Assembly: GCA_022577435.1 (NCBI GenBank)
Contig: JAKOON010000007.1
Span: 12,896,926 to 12,960,925 of the forward strand
DNA: 64,000 bases
Reading direction: 5' to 3'
From: Embiotoca jacksoni
Lineage: Eukaryota > Chordata > Actinopteri > Embiotocidae
The notes under the pieces were generated by a model. That model saw nothing but the letters and a program-made list of their open reading frames with translations, ran no database searches and was not told the origin of the DNA. Shown in pieces: positions 32,518 to 46,400 of this stretch (its first letter is position 1; each line of letters begins with the position of its first letter). The position numbers and the translations under genes are program-made.

Positions 32518-33851
32518 ATGGGCGACAGCAACCCAGTCACTGATGAAGTGCCGAAGTTTAACAAGCAAAGTCTAAGGAAGACTAACACACAAGAAAAGAC
32601 CTATTTCCCAACCAAGGAGGGTATGTATTTAAGACAAAAGAGGTTTGTCTCATTCGCTTTTGTTTCACATGTAAACTTTTCCTTTGCTCTTTGGTGGTTC
32701 AACTCGTCCCTGCCTATCTTTATGAAAAGCAACTGCAAACATTGCATCATTTAGTAACTGGAGCTACGCACCCAACGGCCTGAGAGCAAGTTCTTGTTCA
32801 ACCTCTTCTTATTAAAACAACACATAACTCCACCTATCTGTACTTATCAAAAGATCTCTCCATCTTTACAAGATAAATCAAGAGGCTACAATGAGCAGAT
32901 GGAGCTTCCTGCTATCTACCACTGTGGGGAAAAAAAATAACTAACTGTAGCAGCTTGATAGAGCAATGAAGTTGAGACCCAGGTGATAAACTGTACAGTA
33001 TAAAAGCCTCACTCCAGATCTGGTGCAACATGAAGCAGCAACAGGAAAAGGGGAGTTAAATTGTGTCAGAATGCTCATCCTTTCCCTCCAGAGGCTCAGC
33101 AGCTCCCTGCTGTCTGACTCCTGCTCTTTCTTAATCTGAATGCAGCCCTCACTTGGATGTCAGTGAGGAGGCAGAGAAGCAGGTGGGACTGTTGGTGCAT
33201 GTTTGCTTTAAATGAGCTTCAAACTGTGACATTTCACAGGAGAGCTCTGCTATGTTGCAGTGAAAAAGAGGAGCATGTTTTACACAGTGTGTCTGTCTGT
33301 CTGTCTGTCTGTCTGTGTGTCTGTGTCCGTGTCCATGTGTCACTTTGGGAAAAGGCAGGGTATACCCTGGAGAGGTAGCAAGTCTATCACAGGCCCAACA
33401 CAGAAACAAACAACAATCACACCTATGGGCAAGTTGTGGAATCCCCAACAAACCTGACGTGCATTTCTTTGGATGGTGGGAGGAAGCCAAAGTACCCAGA
33501 GAGCCCGCAGGCACAGGGACAACATGCACACTCCACACAGAAAGACCCAAGCCTGGGATCAAACCCGAAACCTTTTCGATGTGGGGCAACACTGCAAACC
33601 ACTGCACTGTTGTGCAATTGTCCCTTGTGTCCTTGTGTGGAGTTGTCAAAATCTGAGAAAACAACCCTTGTAACGTCATAAAGCTTACATAAAGCTTATT
33701 CATCACTTAAAACTGATGAATATGGAATGATGACCTTCACCTGTATAAGGATGACCCCATCTCTTGTCTCTGACTCTTTTGCATTCACACAGAAATTGAA
33801 GAGGAGAAGAAAGCCATGGAGGACGAGAAGAAAGCCATGAAGGAGAAGTAA
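32518..33851 (+). CDS. Beta-thymosin (TMSB15-like), G-actin sequestering peptide
   Basis: Small cytosolic peptide that binds monomeric actin. Two coding exons, 32518-32620 and 33793-33851, are joined within a Glu codon (G|AA), giving 53 aa. The WH2/thymosin core is clear: VPKFNKQSLRKTNTQEK (residues 11-27) contains the actin-binding LRKTNT (LKKTET in TMSB4, LKKTNT in TMSB15), then PTKEEIEEEK. The 5' part of the coding exon begins after an ATTAG acceptor at 32505. The family norm is 43-45 aa. The extra length comes from a 21-bp in-frame duplication in the last exon that repeats EKKAM. The position beside slc25a53 and the NT after LRKT favour the TMSB15 branch, but the exact ortholog is uncertain, so I give no symbol. 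Confidence 0.9.
33289..33318. repeat. (TGTC)n microsatellite
   Basis: Short tetranucleotide array just before the 3' end of the SINE on its minus strand, in the thymosin intron. Confidence 0.85.
33346..33620 (-). mobile_element. tRNA-derived SINE, teleost type
   Basis: Read on the minus strand, the element starts with a tRNA-like head. The A-box region (CAGTGCAGTGGTT) is the complement of about 33597-33609. The B-box (GGGTTTGATCCC) is the complement of 33555-33566. The body then reads CTTTCTGTGTGGAGT, CTTCCTCCCACCATCC and TTGCCCATAGGTGTGA, as in the widespread percomorph SINEs such as the AFC family. It ends near a CCAGGGTATACCCTGCC block. It is diverged and lies in the thymosin intron 32621-33792. 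Confidence 0.8.
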
Positions 33852-34050
33852 CTGAGACGCACCTGCCATGATTCCTCTCCTTCAGTCCTGCTCTGCCACC
33901 TGCTCGTCTTCCAGATTAGGCGTCCTGTCCATCATGTCCACCTCTGCCTCTGTTTTCTTTGTAACCATGTGTGATTAGAAATGGTGTTTGGGTCGATGCT
34001 ATGGGGAACGATCTGTCTGTGATTCCAAGTAAATAAATGCAACGGATTAC
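33852..34050 (+). other. Beta-thymosin 3' UTR and poly(A) signal
   Basis: About 180 bases after the TAA end at AATAAA, 34032-34037. A short 3' UTR is usual for this small gene. Confidence 0.7.
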
Positions 34051-36590
34051 TGTGCTTTACCATGTAGTTTAGAAAGTATTGAATAGAGCAAGATAAAGAT
34101 TCTATTAATGGAAATCCATCAAAAATATTGCAGTTAATAATACCATTTGTATGCCTTTAAATGGTGCCATTCAGGAAATGTTATGAAAAATAACAAAAGA
34201 TGATATTTTTGTTTTAATAAAAATCAATGTGTCAAAAATGTTTTACTTCAGTTGCTGAAAGTGTCCATTGTGATAAACTGTCCTGCCACACCATCTTGTT
34301 TGTTTAAAATTTAAGTTAATTGAGCAGATTTGATAAGAACGTTATTGTCACTGTAAGATAGATATTGTCAAAATAACTGTCAGCCATGGGTGGCGAATGG
34401 AAATTTTGCATTTAATGTTTCGTTATACATTGAAGCTCAGTAATCAGAACATGTCTTCTATTGGTCCTCCCTAGACCTCCGGCTAGATGTAACATTGCTG
34501 CTTCAGTACTCAGCAAGGAAAGTCAGGGGAGTTTAAAAACATTGGATGATCAGAGTGACTGAGATCTTTGTTTGTATAGCTCTGCAGCCACATGAATTGA
34601 TTAATAAGTAATTTCAGTCTTATGGCAGAATATGAAATTTCAAAGCAAACAAAACTGAACAAAAATATACATTATTTTAAGTCATCTATTGAAGTTACAC
34701 ATTTTCAATATTAGAAAGCACAAGGTTTGAGGTCAAATTGATGGTCATTGTTATTCTCTATACGCAGAACTGTGTATGAAGGGAAACAAATTCCAGTGTG
34801 TAATTATCTTGCATAACAAAGAAACATAACGAAGGAGCAAAAACATGGTCGAACATAGTCAGAAGCTGTTGACTTTACTTGCAGAACAGATTTACATGTT
34901 TTACCAGCATAGACAAAGGTGATCTTATTGTCAAAATATTTATCGACACTCTCTTACTACTTGATAATTTTATAACTAAAATAAGGTCCAAAATTAAACT
35001 CCATCACATTATTTAACCAGATCTTTATTTAGCAATAATGAAACAATGATTTCAGTTTGTTGGAGTGCATATTCAGTCTGCCCTACCCATTTGTTAATGA
35101 TAAAATGAATCTCACTCATCCAGTAAAAAACCTCTATTTACAACAGGTCTATGCCTGCAGAGAGAATGACTCAGTTGGTCAGCTGCAGGTACAACACATT
35201 CCAGGTTGTAAACAACAATTAGAAGTTGAATTTTAATATATCAATTTAGCATCCACACACAGGGACCTCTAGTTACTAATTGCATGTCAAGTATAGAAAA
35301 GTAACACTCCTTCTTTGTACTGTGTTGCTTTTAAGGTGCTTTTGGAAAGCCTGTGTTGAAGGTGAAATGCATGAGTGACTGGGTATACAGTTTTCTCTCA
35401 GGCGATGTGTGTGGATTGCTTGAGAGAGTGCAGGCAGTGTTTTTTCCATGACAAGTCTGCTGAGACATGCTCATGCTACAGCATGACAATTACCTGATAC
35501 CAAAGGCTTTATACTACCTAACTGGGTTTGGTTAGTTACCAAAATCATAAGGAGTTATGCAGATTTACAGTTTCCCTTCTGTTGTTGGGAAGCCCATTTA
35601 AGGTAATGATAAATAAATTACTTGAAAAAAAAACAACATCATATGCATGTTTTCTTTTTCAATGATCTTTTCAGGATCGGGCTTGTCTGTGTGGTATATG
35701 ACAACAGACTACAGCACCACATCAAACAGAACACGAAAACACAACTAATTTATCAAACATATAAACAGACACTCAATGAACTGCTAAAACTTTCACTTGT
35801 TTTTGTGACAAAGATGCTATTCTTGTCTTTTGCCAAACAAGTTATACAGGTTCCTTTGGGAACACTAATGCTTCCTTATCTTCACCTTGTCCCCTAATAA
35901 TAGGTAGAAATAAAGTAGACGTGACCTCTACTTTGTGTATCTCAACCTATCTGCCCATCTGCTGTATAGCTTACAGGCAATGAAGACAAAGTTAAGATAA
36001 TAGCAAAACAACCACTGTGTAAACTACAGTTTGCAAAGACTTAATATTATTTTGCTAATCTTAACATCATTAACACATTTGATATATTCATATAAAAACT
36101 CAACCTCACTATCTGGCAGTTTTTTTATGCACAGATACAGTGAAGTCAAACATTGTTAATAAGCGTTCATGACTAGATTGTGTTCCACTCAGGATTTCTG
36201 GACCCCCTGTAGGTCCCATGCAGTTGTGTGAACTCCTGGGATCATGATTACCCTCCAATGGGTGACATACCTCTGACTATATCCAAATTCTGATATTCAT
36301 TATAGATAGTCCAGTTTGTAATCTATTTTCTCTTTCTTTTGTAAAGCTTAAAAGTTTCAATCAAACCAAAAACATTTTGTCGGTTAACTCAAGTCATAAT
36401 AGGATATATAACCTTGTTCTCTACTGCAGTTAAATAGAATATCAATAGACATCTGAAAAAGTCAACAGCACTTCTTCATTCAAACTATCTGTTTATATGT
36501 GGAAAAAAAATTACTGTCATTTCTCACTGCAGTTAGTCATGGCGCAAACATATTTGTTGGGTTTCCTACTTTCAAGCGACACCCCGTGGT
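34051..36590. other. Intergenic region, thymosin to slain1
   Basis: AT-rich DNA without recognisable exons on either strand. Open frames here are short and lack splice context. No repeat family is recognised with confidence. Confidence 0.65.
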
Positions 36591-36593
36591 TAC

Positions 36594-36641
<48 letters not shown>
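36594..36641. repeat. (AT)n microsatellite
   Basis: About 48 bp of alternating AT immediately upstream of the CpG-rich slain1 5' region. Confidence 0.95.
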
Positions 36642-36642
<1 letters not shown>

Positions 36643-36659
36643 CAAAAAGATGTTGTTGC

Positions 36660-37160
36660 AGTACCACGTCTCCGCACAGGGGGGCGCTAAATGACAGGGA
36701 AAAACCCAGAGGGGGAGGGGCGAGCGGCGAGCGCCGCTGCAGGTCTGCTCACTGGGCTAACTAAGGTCCATCATCGAGCTAGTTAGCAGAGCGGTGTGGT
36801 GGACGCTGGTACTGATGCAGCAAGACGACATGGGTCACTAGCTGGTGACGGAGTCATCCCGGAGCCTGGACAATCACGACCGAGCCACGGGCCGTTTCAG
36901 GTGGTTGTAATTAGCTTCTCCATTCATGCTGGTGCACCGGGGGGGGAGTTTGAGCTGCGAGCGGCGGGCCGGCTCAGGTCATCAGCTCGCTGAGGGGAAA
37001 AAAAAAAAACAACGGCTCAATCACCGGCGCGGTTGTTTTTGTTGATTGCACGCGTAGCCAGCGACCATTAGCGAGCTATACTAGTCACGTTTGTCTCGAT
37101 ATAACTGCGTCGCTGCGGGTTTGTGGGCTCGGTGGCAGGTTTCACGATGCACAAGTGAAG
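36660..37160 (+). promoter_or_regulatory. slain1: CpG-rich 5' region of slain1
   Basis: Base composition changes abruptly to GC- and CpG-rich here (for example GGGGCGAGCGGCGAGCGCCG near 36717). It then fades toward a clean acceptor, TTTGCTCCTACAG, at 37484, ten bases before the slain1 start codon. I infer the promoter and a noncoding first exon, but cannot place the first donor. Confidence 0.5.
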
Positions 37161-37493
37161 CTAATTGTGCAACTGTAACTGCAGCTGCGGGGTCAACAGG
37201 CTATCGACGGGGGAAAAAAGAAAAAAAAGTGTTTGGCGTCATGTAAATAAGTGAACGTTAGTTTTAATTGTCTCCCGCGAGCTGGCGTGCTTCCGTTTTT
37301 TTTTTTGTTGCCGACAGATTTGAATGTAGTTGAAGTAATGAGAGGATGCTGACATGTGTGTTTTGGTTGGTTGAACAGTGCTGATCTGTTGTTGTGTTGC
37401 CAGTTAACTTGTCCTCATTCAACTGTCTCATGGTGGGTTGAGTGTTTCCTGCGCATGTGCCGTAACCACTGTTTGCTCCTACAGAGTGGCAGC

Positions 37494-40400
37494 ATGGTGG
37501 TCCCGGACAGTGCCAGCGTGGTCCCCCAGCCTGAAAATGGAAGTGCCGCCGGCCTCACGGAGAGCTCCGAGCCCGGGTGCGAGGAAGAGGTAGGAGAGGG
37601 GGGTCAAGACCTGGCAGAGGTGGAGCTGGAGGAGGTCCGGAAGCTGCAGGAGCTGGTGCGCAGATTGGAGGTCCAGAATGAGTCCCTGCGAAACAGAGGA
37701 AGCAAGACCGTCATCCACAGAGGAGCGAACAGCAACCTGGCTGCTGTCAACTTCAACGAGAGGCTGACTTGTGACGGGGTGACCAACTCCCACCTCAGGT
37801 TGGAGGACAGTGGTGAGCTGAGCGGCACAGACTTGAAGCTGTCGCCGCCTCAGGACAGCAGCAGCGGTGAGGAGATGTCCCCTTTGCCTGTGGCCAACAG
37901 GCTGGAGGAGGAGGAGGATCGGGGTCCATGTGGGGGCTTTCTAAGGTTGACCTGCAGCAACGGAGCAGGACAGTCTGAGGGGCAAAGCCAGACACCAGAG
38001 AGCCCCTCTCAGGAAAGTTACGAGTCGGAGACCCTTGCAGAGAGCGACTCCGGGGTGGAGCAAACCGCACTGGATGAAGTGGATGTCCTAGATTTGGAGG
38101 ATGAGTGTGCAGAAGTAGAGGACGAGGACAGTTGGTATGTCTTCTTATCTGCACTACCTGTCTCTGGTCTCTAGTTCTGCTTTGATCCCACCTGTTTGGG
38201 TTATTCAGAATCTATTTCTGTCTTTACCGGTGCTGCTCAACATTTGCAGATTAGACAAGTGGTGTTCACACAATGCGGCAGTGCACAGACGTTGCTACCT
38301 TCGTGGGACGTTTCCTGTTATGCTTTTGCTTATGTTAACCTCTGATTTTAATGTGTGTTACTCCCCCACGGGCCTGTGACATTATAGCATTAGGTTATTC
38401 AGATTTAAAATTAGACTCATTGCTGAGCTGACGCATTAACTGCCTTTTTTCCTCTTCCACACAAGCAAAGTGTGTTTTCTTGAACTTTAAAAGCGCTGCT
38501 TGATAATGGCAGTGACATTTCAAACACCAGTTCTGAGGATTTTCTGTAACCTGGGGAGGAAAATATGATGTTGGTAATTGAGAAAAAAAAGGGGCAAAAA
38601 AAAGACGAGAAGACAGAGGAGTCTGTGTGGTTACTTTCATAAGCAGATAACTTGAAAAATTGAACAAGGAGTTGCTTTTTATTCCTCTTAAACTTGACCC
38701 TGAGTTCTCGGGCCAAGATAAACCACAGGTAGACGACCTGTTAGACAGGTTAAGGTGAAGACAAAGGAAGCAGCTGTTGAACTGAAGCATTAATAAATAT
38801 GCTGCAGTCACAAGACGAGTTGTCAAGGCAGAGAAAAGCAGTTTCAGAAAATTATTATTATTATTATTATTGTTATTATTATTATTGACTTGACCTTACA
38901 CAGATTTTCTGCCAAGCCTCGTTATACAATCTACTAAAGATCAACCAAGCTGTAAGTGCAGTAATGACACCCTGAATGAAGGTGATGTTGAAGCCTCTAA
39001 AAAGCCTGTCTTATTTTGAAATATGATGGACTTTGCTCATTTCTTCCAGTTTTAATTGTTTGCATGTAACTACCCCAAAGGAACAGTAACAGGGGATCAG
39101 CTACTACTCATCCATATTATTGTTATGCCACCAGTTAGAGTAGACATGATTGTGTATGCTGTACCGAAAAAACAAAACAGTTACCATATTGTGTTCCCAA
39201 TGGCTACTTAAGCAGCTGAGCCGCGGAGCTTAACAGTCAGACCATTCATGAGTTATTTTCAGTTTGGTATCATTAGCCATACCGTATGTGCTTTGTGAGG
39301 TTATCATCGCCAAAACATGAAGTAATCCTAATAGCAACATAATCTGAACTGCCCCGGGCCGGACGCTGCCGCACGGCTAAACTGCTTTGGGTGGGATTGT
39401 AGAACATGTGATCTGAGCCCCTCCCTGTTGCCCCCCCCCCCCCCACCCCACCCCACCCCACCCCCCACTGTGCAACAGGGACTCTATTTATTGATAGTGC
39501 AAGAGAATAATTAGGCTCTTAATAGCACACATTTAAAGAAGTAGAGAAAGAAGACTGGAGCTCCACTTTTGTATTTCAGCCCGTATTTGTATTTCAACTC
39601 AATTCAAAACTGACATGTAAATGTCCAATGTGCTCTGCATTTGCGTCCATTTTTCTTCTCGGCTGTTTGTTTACATATGGAAATCTTATTCAGAAACTTT
39701 TCAGCTTAGCAAAATGCCATCTTGGGCCACTTTGATTCCACACAAAGACTCAGTTTTAAACCCCCTAACTTTTGCTCTTCACACAGTCGAGCAATATAAT
39801 GTGTATTTTATAACAATAAACCTGAATCTGCGGTTGATTTATGTCGATGAGGCTCCGTGATGCCGCTGGATGAATGCAGATGACCCGGCTCAGCTTTAGA
39901 GGAAAAGAGCACACGTTTTTGTGAGAGTTACTTTCGGATAACAGTAAAAGATTGTTCCATCATCAGTGTTAACATTGTAGTGACTACTGTTTGCAAACCA
40001 GCAACCCCTAATGACATCCTGTAGGGTGAGTCTGTGTACTCTGGAATAATTGTAGGATTAAGCAGTAATCTGAATGTAGCGACGGTCAAAGACCTGCAGT
40101 AACAAAGTATAATCAGCCCAAAGCACAGGAGGGTTTGTGTAGAAAGTAAGAGGCTGTTTCCATTCGGCTACTTCTATCCGGACATATGCGACCTGGCTGT
40201 GATCAGCATAAGTGCAGGTGGAAACACCCCCCACCCCCACCCAACCCTCCTACACACACACACAGACACACTCCCCACTGAGAAGCTGTGCTCTCTGGCA
40301 GGATGTGTGACCTGAATATTGGTTTCTGTATTGTTGCTCATTCCAATGGGAGTTGGGTCCCTTTGTGTTGGCCCAATGGGAAGATGATTTGTGCTTGATT

Positions 40401-43400
40401 GGTGCAGAACCGGTCAGTCCGGGGCCTTTTGTGTGTCCAACTCAAAGGATCAGCTCGTGTTCAATCGCCAGTGCAATGCTTGTGGTGACTTAATGGTTGT
40501 TTGCTCTCCCTGGGACAACATTAGACACGTTACAGAGGGCGTAGAAGCTGCGGCTGCGTAACACCGTCGTAGGCAAACAGATTTGTCCTTTTTCTAGACG
40601 CTACTGAAGATGTTTCTTGCAGTGGTGCGTAATTCAAACGGATAGCAGGAATAAAAGATGCCATATTTTTGTTATCCACCATCAGCATCCCTGGTACACC
40701 ACTTAAATCTGAAATTCTCTCTCCAGTCGGTCTTTGGACACGAATGGTTTTCACACATTTCATGAGGAGCCCGAGTTCTCATAAACAGTAGATGAGGCAA
40801 ATGTGGATTAAGATTAGACCAGGACCAGGTGTAGGCTATAAGAAAGTTGTTCAAAGATGCAGCGCTTCCTTCATGGTATTTGATCACTCACTGTTTGGTT
40901 TTATTACGTCATTCAGTTCAAACAAAACAGCCTGCTTGTCTGTGTGCCGGGTGCGCTGCAGCACAGTGTTCAGGTGTTCATTCTGCCTGTGTTGAGTCTT
41001 ATGCCATGCACATTTCTGAAACACATTCCTACACTACATGGCTCGCTCAGTGCTATTAAGTGCATACCTTGCACGCCAACTGTCCACACTAATCTGAAGC
41101 TTGTTCTAATTTTCATTTGTCTACTTAACAAGCACATTTAATAAGAAGCAGATAAAGCTTTGTTCTTTGGCTATACCTCAGTTTTCCATCTCTTTCACTT
41201 CCCTGGTTTAACAATAAGTTTGTGCTTTCTCCCTTTAGGTTATATGTGTCTCCTAAAAAACAAGTAGTAGATCCAGGCCCGGACTCTCCCCTGAAGTGGT
41301 GCCGGCAGGTCCTCGATCATCGCAGCCCGGAGACAGAAATAGCTTGTCGGACCTTGATCAGCCGCTTGGACCAGTGTATGCATTTGAAACTCTTTCAATT
41401 ATCTGAACCAAAGTAGTTATTGATCTGCCTTTTTATTCAGACCATATGCAAGCCCAAAGTTGAACAATCTTTCTTAATGCAAAGGAGCTTTTCTTTCCCT
41501 GTTTGAGAGATTCTAAACCAAAGTTCAGGCACCTAAATCAGCACATTCAATACTTGGATATGGTCTCTACTCCATTGTGTGAATGTGCTGCGGTCGTATT
41601 TACTGTTCACCCCTGCTGTGCATGTTCTGTCCTCAAGTTGTATGACAAAGCCTCAGTACTGTTGGTGGATGTGTATAGGCGTCTATGTGTGGACAGAAGT
41701 TTGCATCTGATCCAACAGACCTCATTCATTATGTATCCTCCTACATCCTGCACACTGCAGAACCTGAACAACAAAGCTATTCACACCAGGGCTGAATGTC
41801 ATGAAGTCATAGGCTGGATTTCATTACCTTCCCCCTCTGGGGCATCTCTCCTTTGTTTTTTGTTTTTACCGGCAGCACCAGGCTATGAAACTACCTGGTG
41901 GCAAAAGAGCATGCTTCACTTAAAGTCCTGAAACTAGTGGGTTAGCAGTAAAGGTGCATGAAGCTTATTAGAAAAAGAAACACATCTGAATTGAAAACAT
42001 TATATTTATATAGTAGGCTTGACAATATTGTGTCAAGTTGTTCTCATAACTTGTGTGTAATGATTTACAACGAACCTTCTATTACTCATAACATCACACT
42101 GTGTACATATTGGGCGGGGTGTATATTCCTCTCAGAATATCTGATCTCTCCTGTCCTGTCCCCTTCAGCGTCTCGATGGAGGAACATGTACAGCAGCCCG
42201 TCAGAGGCAGGCTCGGCAGGCGCGGCAGGCTCAGGCCTGATCTCTCCTGGGTACCACAAATCAACTAATAAATCCCTACTAACCTGTGGCAACTCAGGTA
42301 TGGCATGACATTAACACACCGTGCTTCTCCTCCTCAATTTCCTCCTCAACACAAAAGTGGGAATAACGTCAGTTATTGTCAGGATGTGACTGACTGGTAC
42401 ATTTGAAGAACTACTCTGGCATTTTTGCACGATTTACCCTCTTTATCGTATACATGTACTGCACATTGCTACAAACCATTTTCCAAAACTTAATGTACAT
42501 TTTGATTTGATTTTCTACCCCCTACCAGGTGACCTGTCATTTTATTATCTGACATTCACAGATGAATAAGGAAATATGACTTCCCCATACAGGTCAATGT
42601 GAAATTGGTAACTTATTGTATGACAAAGGTTGCTATTCCTCAGCCCACACACCTCCTCATGACAAACACTGATCTATAGCATTTGTCCAAGGTTTCAGCT
42701 ACATCTCTGCACCAAGACAATAACGCAGGGAGCACTGACCAAACTTTCACATCTTTATGGCACCGACCGAATTGCTTCGATACGATCTAGTTCCAAAAAA
42801 TGTGTTGTCACTGGGTACAAAATTTCTATACCATCCACACTACAGGTACATCCACACTTTTTGAAACCTTTACTACGTTTACGTGTGTTTTGCGAACACA
42901 GGCTCCACTTACTCTCTAGTGCTCTCAGAGTATTTTGGTGGCCTCCCCTACATAGATGAAATCACTTTGTTTTAGCTTTACTAAATTTTACTTGACAACA
43001 CCTTATGTAATTTTTTTTGAAAAAATGTTTAGTCACATACCTGTCTTAAGTTGCACGCAGTACAGAAGGGGTCTCCAACCAGTAACTTGCGAGCTACTTG
43101 CAAGTATGTGTGCTTAATATCAATTTGTTATTGTCCACATAAAAGACGTTCCTTCAGCTGGTTTGGTGGAGCTCAGCTATGAATAAACGGAGCACACGGA
43201 CTCTCATTTTGTAAAAGTAGCTCTCGGAGGAAAAAAGGTTGGCGACCCCTGCACTACAGTAACTGAGTCTCTGTGTACAATCAGCTAGTCGGTTAGGTAC
43301 TGATATTAAAACCCATCCCTACATGTTGGTTATCTAAAAAAACAGACATGATATTCACTGTGACGACATTAAGCATTTTAACTTCTCTTTTCAAATTTGA

Positions 43401-46400
43401 TCTTCATGTTGTGTTAAAATGAGGGGAAACCTGAGTGTGCCTGGTAGATAACACAAGTGTACTTTGGAAGATGGTCAGTAATTATGTAAAATGTATGTAA
43501 TTTGTACATCAGGGGATAAAACCATTGGTATATTGAGCGTGTTTGGAAACACTAACCTGTGTGAAGTACACTGTATAATATTGGATCTTGACGTTGTGAC
43601 AGTTGTTGTTAGTCACTCTACAATTGTTTGTTTCTCACAATATCTTGCAGGTCACTGTGCAACTGAGCAACAGTGCTCATTTTGTTTGGAAGACCTTTTA
43701 GATTACAAATCTTTGCATGAATTTGTAAATGCTTGGCTTGTGGGTGGTGATATTATCTAATCCCAGACTTTTTACATAACCAAATGCCGCTGGATGATGA
43801 TGTTGTCTTTCATTTGTCTCTGTCTGCGTGTCAGGCCTGTGTCAGACAGACGTGCCTGGCAGGGCAACTTTGGTACAGATTTATCAGGGCATCGTCAGCA
43901 GACAAACCTCTCCAGAGTCATGCTGCTGAACAAAGCTGTAGTGAAGTCAGGGTGGAGATGCATGTTGATTTAAACATGCCAAAGTCCGACCGTAAATTCT
44001 TAAATATGGGCAGGGTCACTCTGAGGCCTTAAAATGCACATCCACCTGCTGAATATTAAATCCAAAGTTGTCCTGATGCAGGCAGTGAGTTATAACTCGC
44101 ACACCACCAGCTACTTTTGAGGCTCACATCCAGGTTCTCGTTTTATTCTGGGCTACTATTGTTCTGAAAGCTAGTTATCACCCTGTGTTGAGTACAGTTC
44201 TGCCACCTTCATGGTGCACACTGAAGGAAAAACTGTCACTTTGTTTATAAAGAATATCATTGCGAAAGGTTTATTTCTGATCATTACAAATTGAACTCTG
44301 TGCAATATTCTGATAAGTACTTATGAGTGACTATGAAGGCGTAGTGGCATTGGTTGCTTCTTTATGGGGAGCGCTGCTGCTATAAATAACTTTCAGAAAC
44401 TGTGGTCCCTCTTGTTGCTTTTTATTTGTGAGCTCCAGCTTGTTGTAACAGGGATCCCGCTGTGTTCACAGGTGTCACGAGCGTGCACTCAGCCCTGAGC
44501 TCCCAGTCCTCCATAGACAGTGAGCTCAGCACATCAGACGACTCCATCTCGATGGGTTATAAACTGCAGGACCTCACTGATGTCCAGATCATGGCTCGCC
44601 TGCAGGAAGAAAGTGAGTAGAGATGTCACATAATGTAAATGTCTTCGCTATTCACCGTTTATGGCAGCTGGACTAGCGTAGTTTCCTCGCTGCAAACATT
44701 TTCTTCCACTTCAAAGGGTTGAGATATTTTGACGGTCTTTTGAAGCCCTGCACAGTTTTCTGTGATTTTTAAATGTGCACGAGTCGTCGTGTATAACGCG
44801 TGTTTGCATGGCTCCCCGGATTTTTTTGGTGGCAGGTCTGAGGCAGGATTATGCCTCCAGCTCAGCGTCTGCGTCACGCCGCAGCTCCACAGCATCTCTG
44901 CAGTCCCTGCGCCGCGGCGGTACGTACAGCGACCAGGAGTTCGACACTTACAGCCTGGAGGACGAAGAGGATGAGTTTGGCTCCATGCCCCAGCGACGAC
45001 ATCGCTTCACCCCCTCGCCGTTAGGCTCACCACGGTGCCTCTCTCCCTCAACGTCCAACCACGGTCAGGAATACAGCAGCCGACTCGGGGCCCCGCGCTC
45101 AAGAGCACCCAGACGATCTCTGCAGGGCCCCAGTGCAGAGCTTCTCAAATTTGCGAAGAGCGAGGGTAGGCAGTAACCAGTAATAATCCAGCATTTTGGC
45201 CCGAGGTCAAGAAGATCACCGCGGAGATCACAGAGATTCTTGTGCAAAAGTTGTGCTGATATGTATTCTGTTGTGGTTGAATGCCTTGTATGTGTGTGGT
45301 TCCAGAGGAGTTGAGGCACAGCATGCCTAATCTGGCTCCCCGCACCAGCCTACGTTCCCTGGAGGCAGTCAGAAACAGCCGCAGCATGGAGGCTAACCTC
45401 CAGAGCTCTGGCAACCGCATGTCTCACCTGACTCACTCCCCCTCCACAGGTAACCCCGCCCTCCTCACCTGCTCCCCACCTCTCCACCGATATAACGACA
45501 CCCGCATTTCCTCTCATATAGCCCCATGTCATTTTTATCCAACCACCTTTACCTCCTTTTAACCTCTGCGTATGTGTGAAATATTTTACCTCTAGCAGCG
45601 CAATAAAGCACTTTTTATTTTTAGGAATAGTTCTGCATCTTGAATGTCTTTAAAGGACATCGATGTAAAAAAGGCTTTCAGTGGTCTGATATACCAATGA
45701 AGATGTAACTTTGACAGTGCCGCACAAGTTATCATCTTTAACCAGCTCAGAAAATACGTGTCACAACTAATTAGATTCACAAAGCATCCCCAATTCTGCC
45801 CTCCTCCTTTCTCTCCTGAGATTCCCAGGTAATGTTCAGGTGACCCTCTTCTCACTTACCTGCTCCATGATTATTCCACTTCACCTTGATAATCCAGCGT
45901 TGCTCCGCCCAGGCTTGTCTACAACTCCTATATACCACAAATGGATTTCCCAACTTGTCTTAAAGAAGCAATCTGCGTTGAGACTCTGTCATACCACCGT
46001 GTCTCTCGTCCACTCCAGGTATTGCATGTAGTCGGCTGCGCGGCAATGGCCAGTCTCCTCTCTCCCTGCGGACTCCGGTCAAAGCCGTCAGTCCTGTGGT
46101 CTCCATGGCAGCTGGTCGTCAGCCGCCCAGAGGTTTACCTGTTATCCAAACGCCGCCTGCAGGAGGGGGCCGCAGGGTCCAGTCGCCAGGTTCCGCTAAC
46201 GGAGGAGCCTTCGTACCCGGGAGGGCATCAACTGGGGGAGGAAGACCTGCAGTGGGGCGAGGTCAAGTGGTGCCGTCAGCCTCCACAAGAAGTAAACTTT
46301 CACACCCTCCCAGGAGGTGAGTGCTTACAAAGAAAGGTATTAAGGAATGGAGAGATGATAAAGAATGAGTCCTTTTGATAGCGGTACATTTGGATTGATA

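Noticed and set aside
33149..33706. 185-codon minus-strand ORF in the thymosin intron
   Set aside because: It runs through a tRNA-derived SINE and a TGTC array. It is not a gene.
37356..37493. Upstream in-frame extension of slain1 to an ATG at 37356
   Set aside because: A clear acceptor at 37484 and the unlike, cysteine-rich composition of the extension favour the start at 37494.
45941..46378. 145-codon + strand ORF overlapping a slain1 exon
   Set aside because: It starts in the intron and uses the wrong frame. The correct exon frame (46019-46316) gives SLAIN1-like sequence and joins in phase on both sides.
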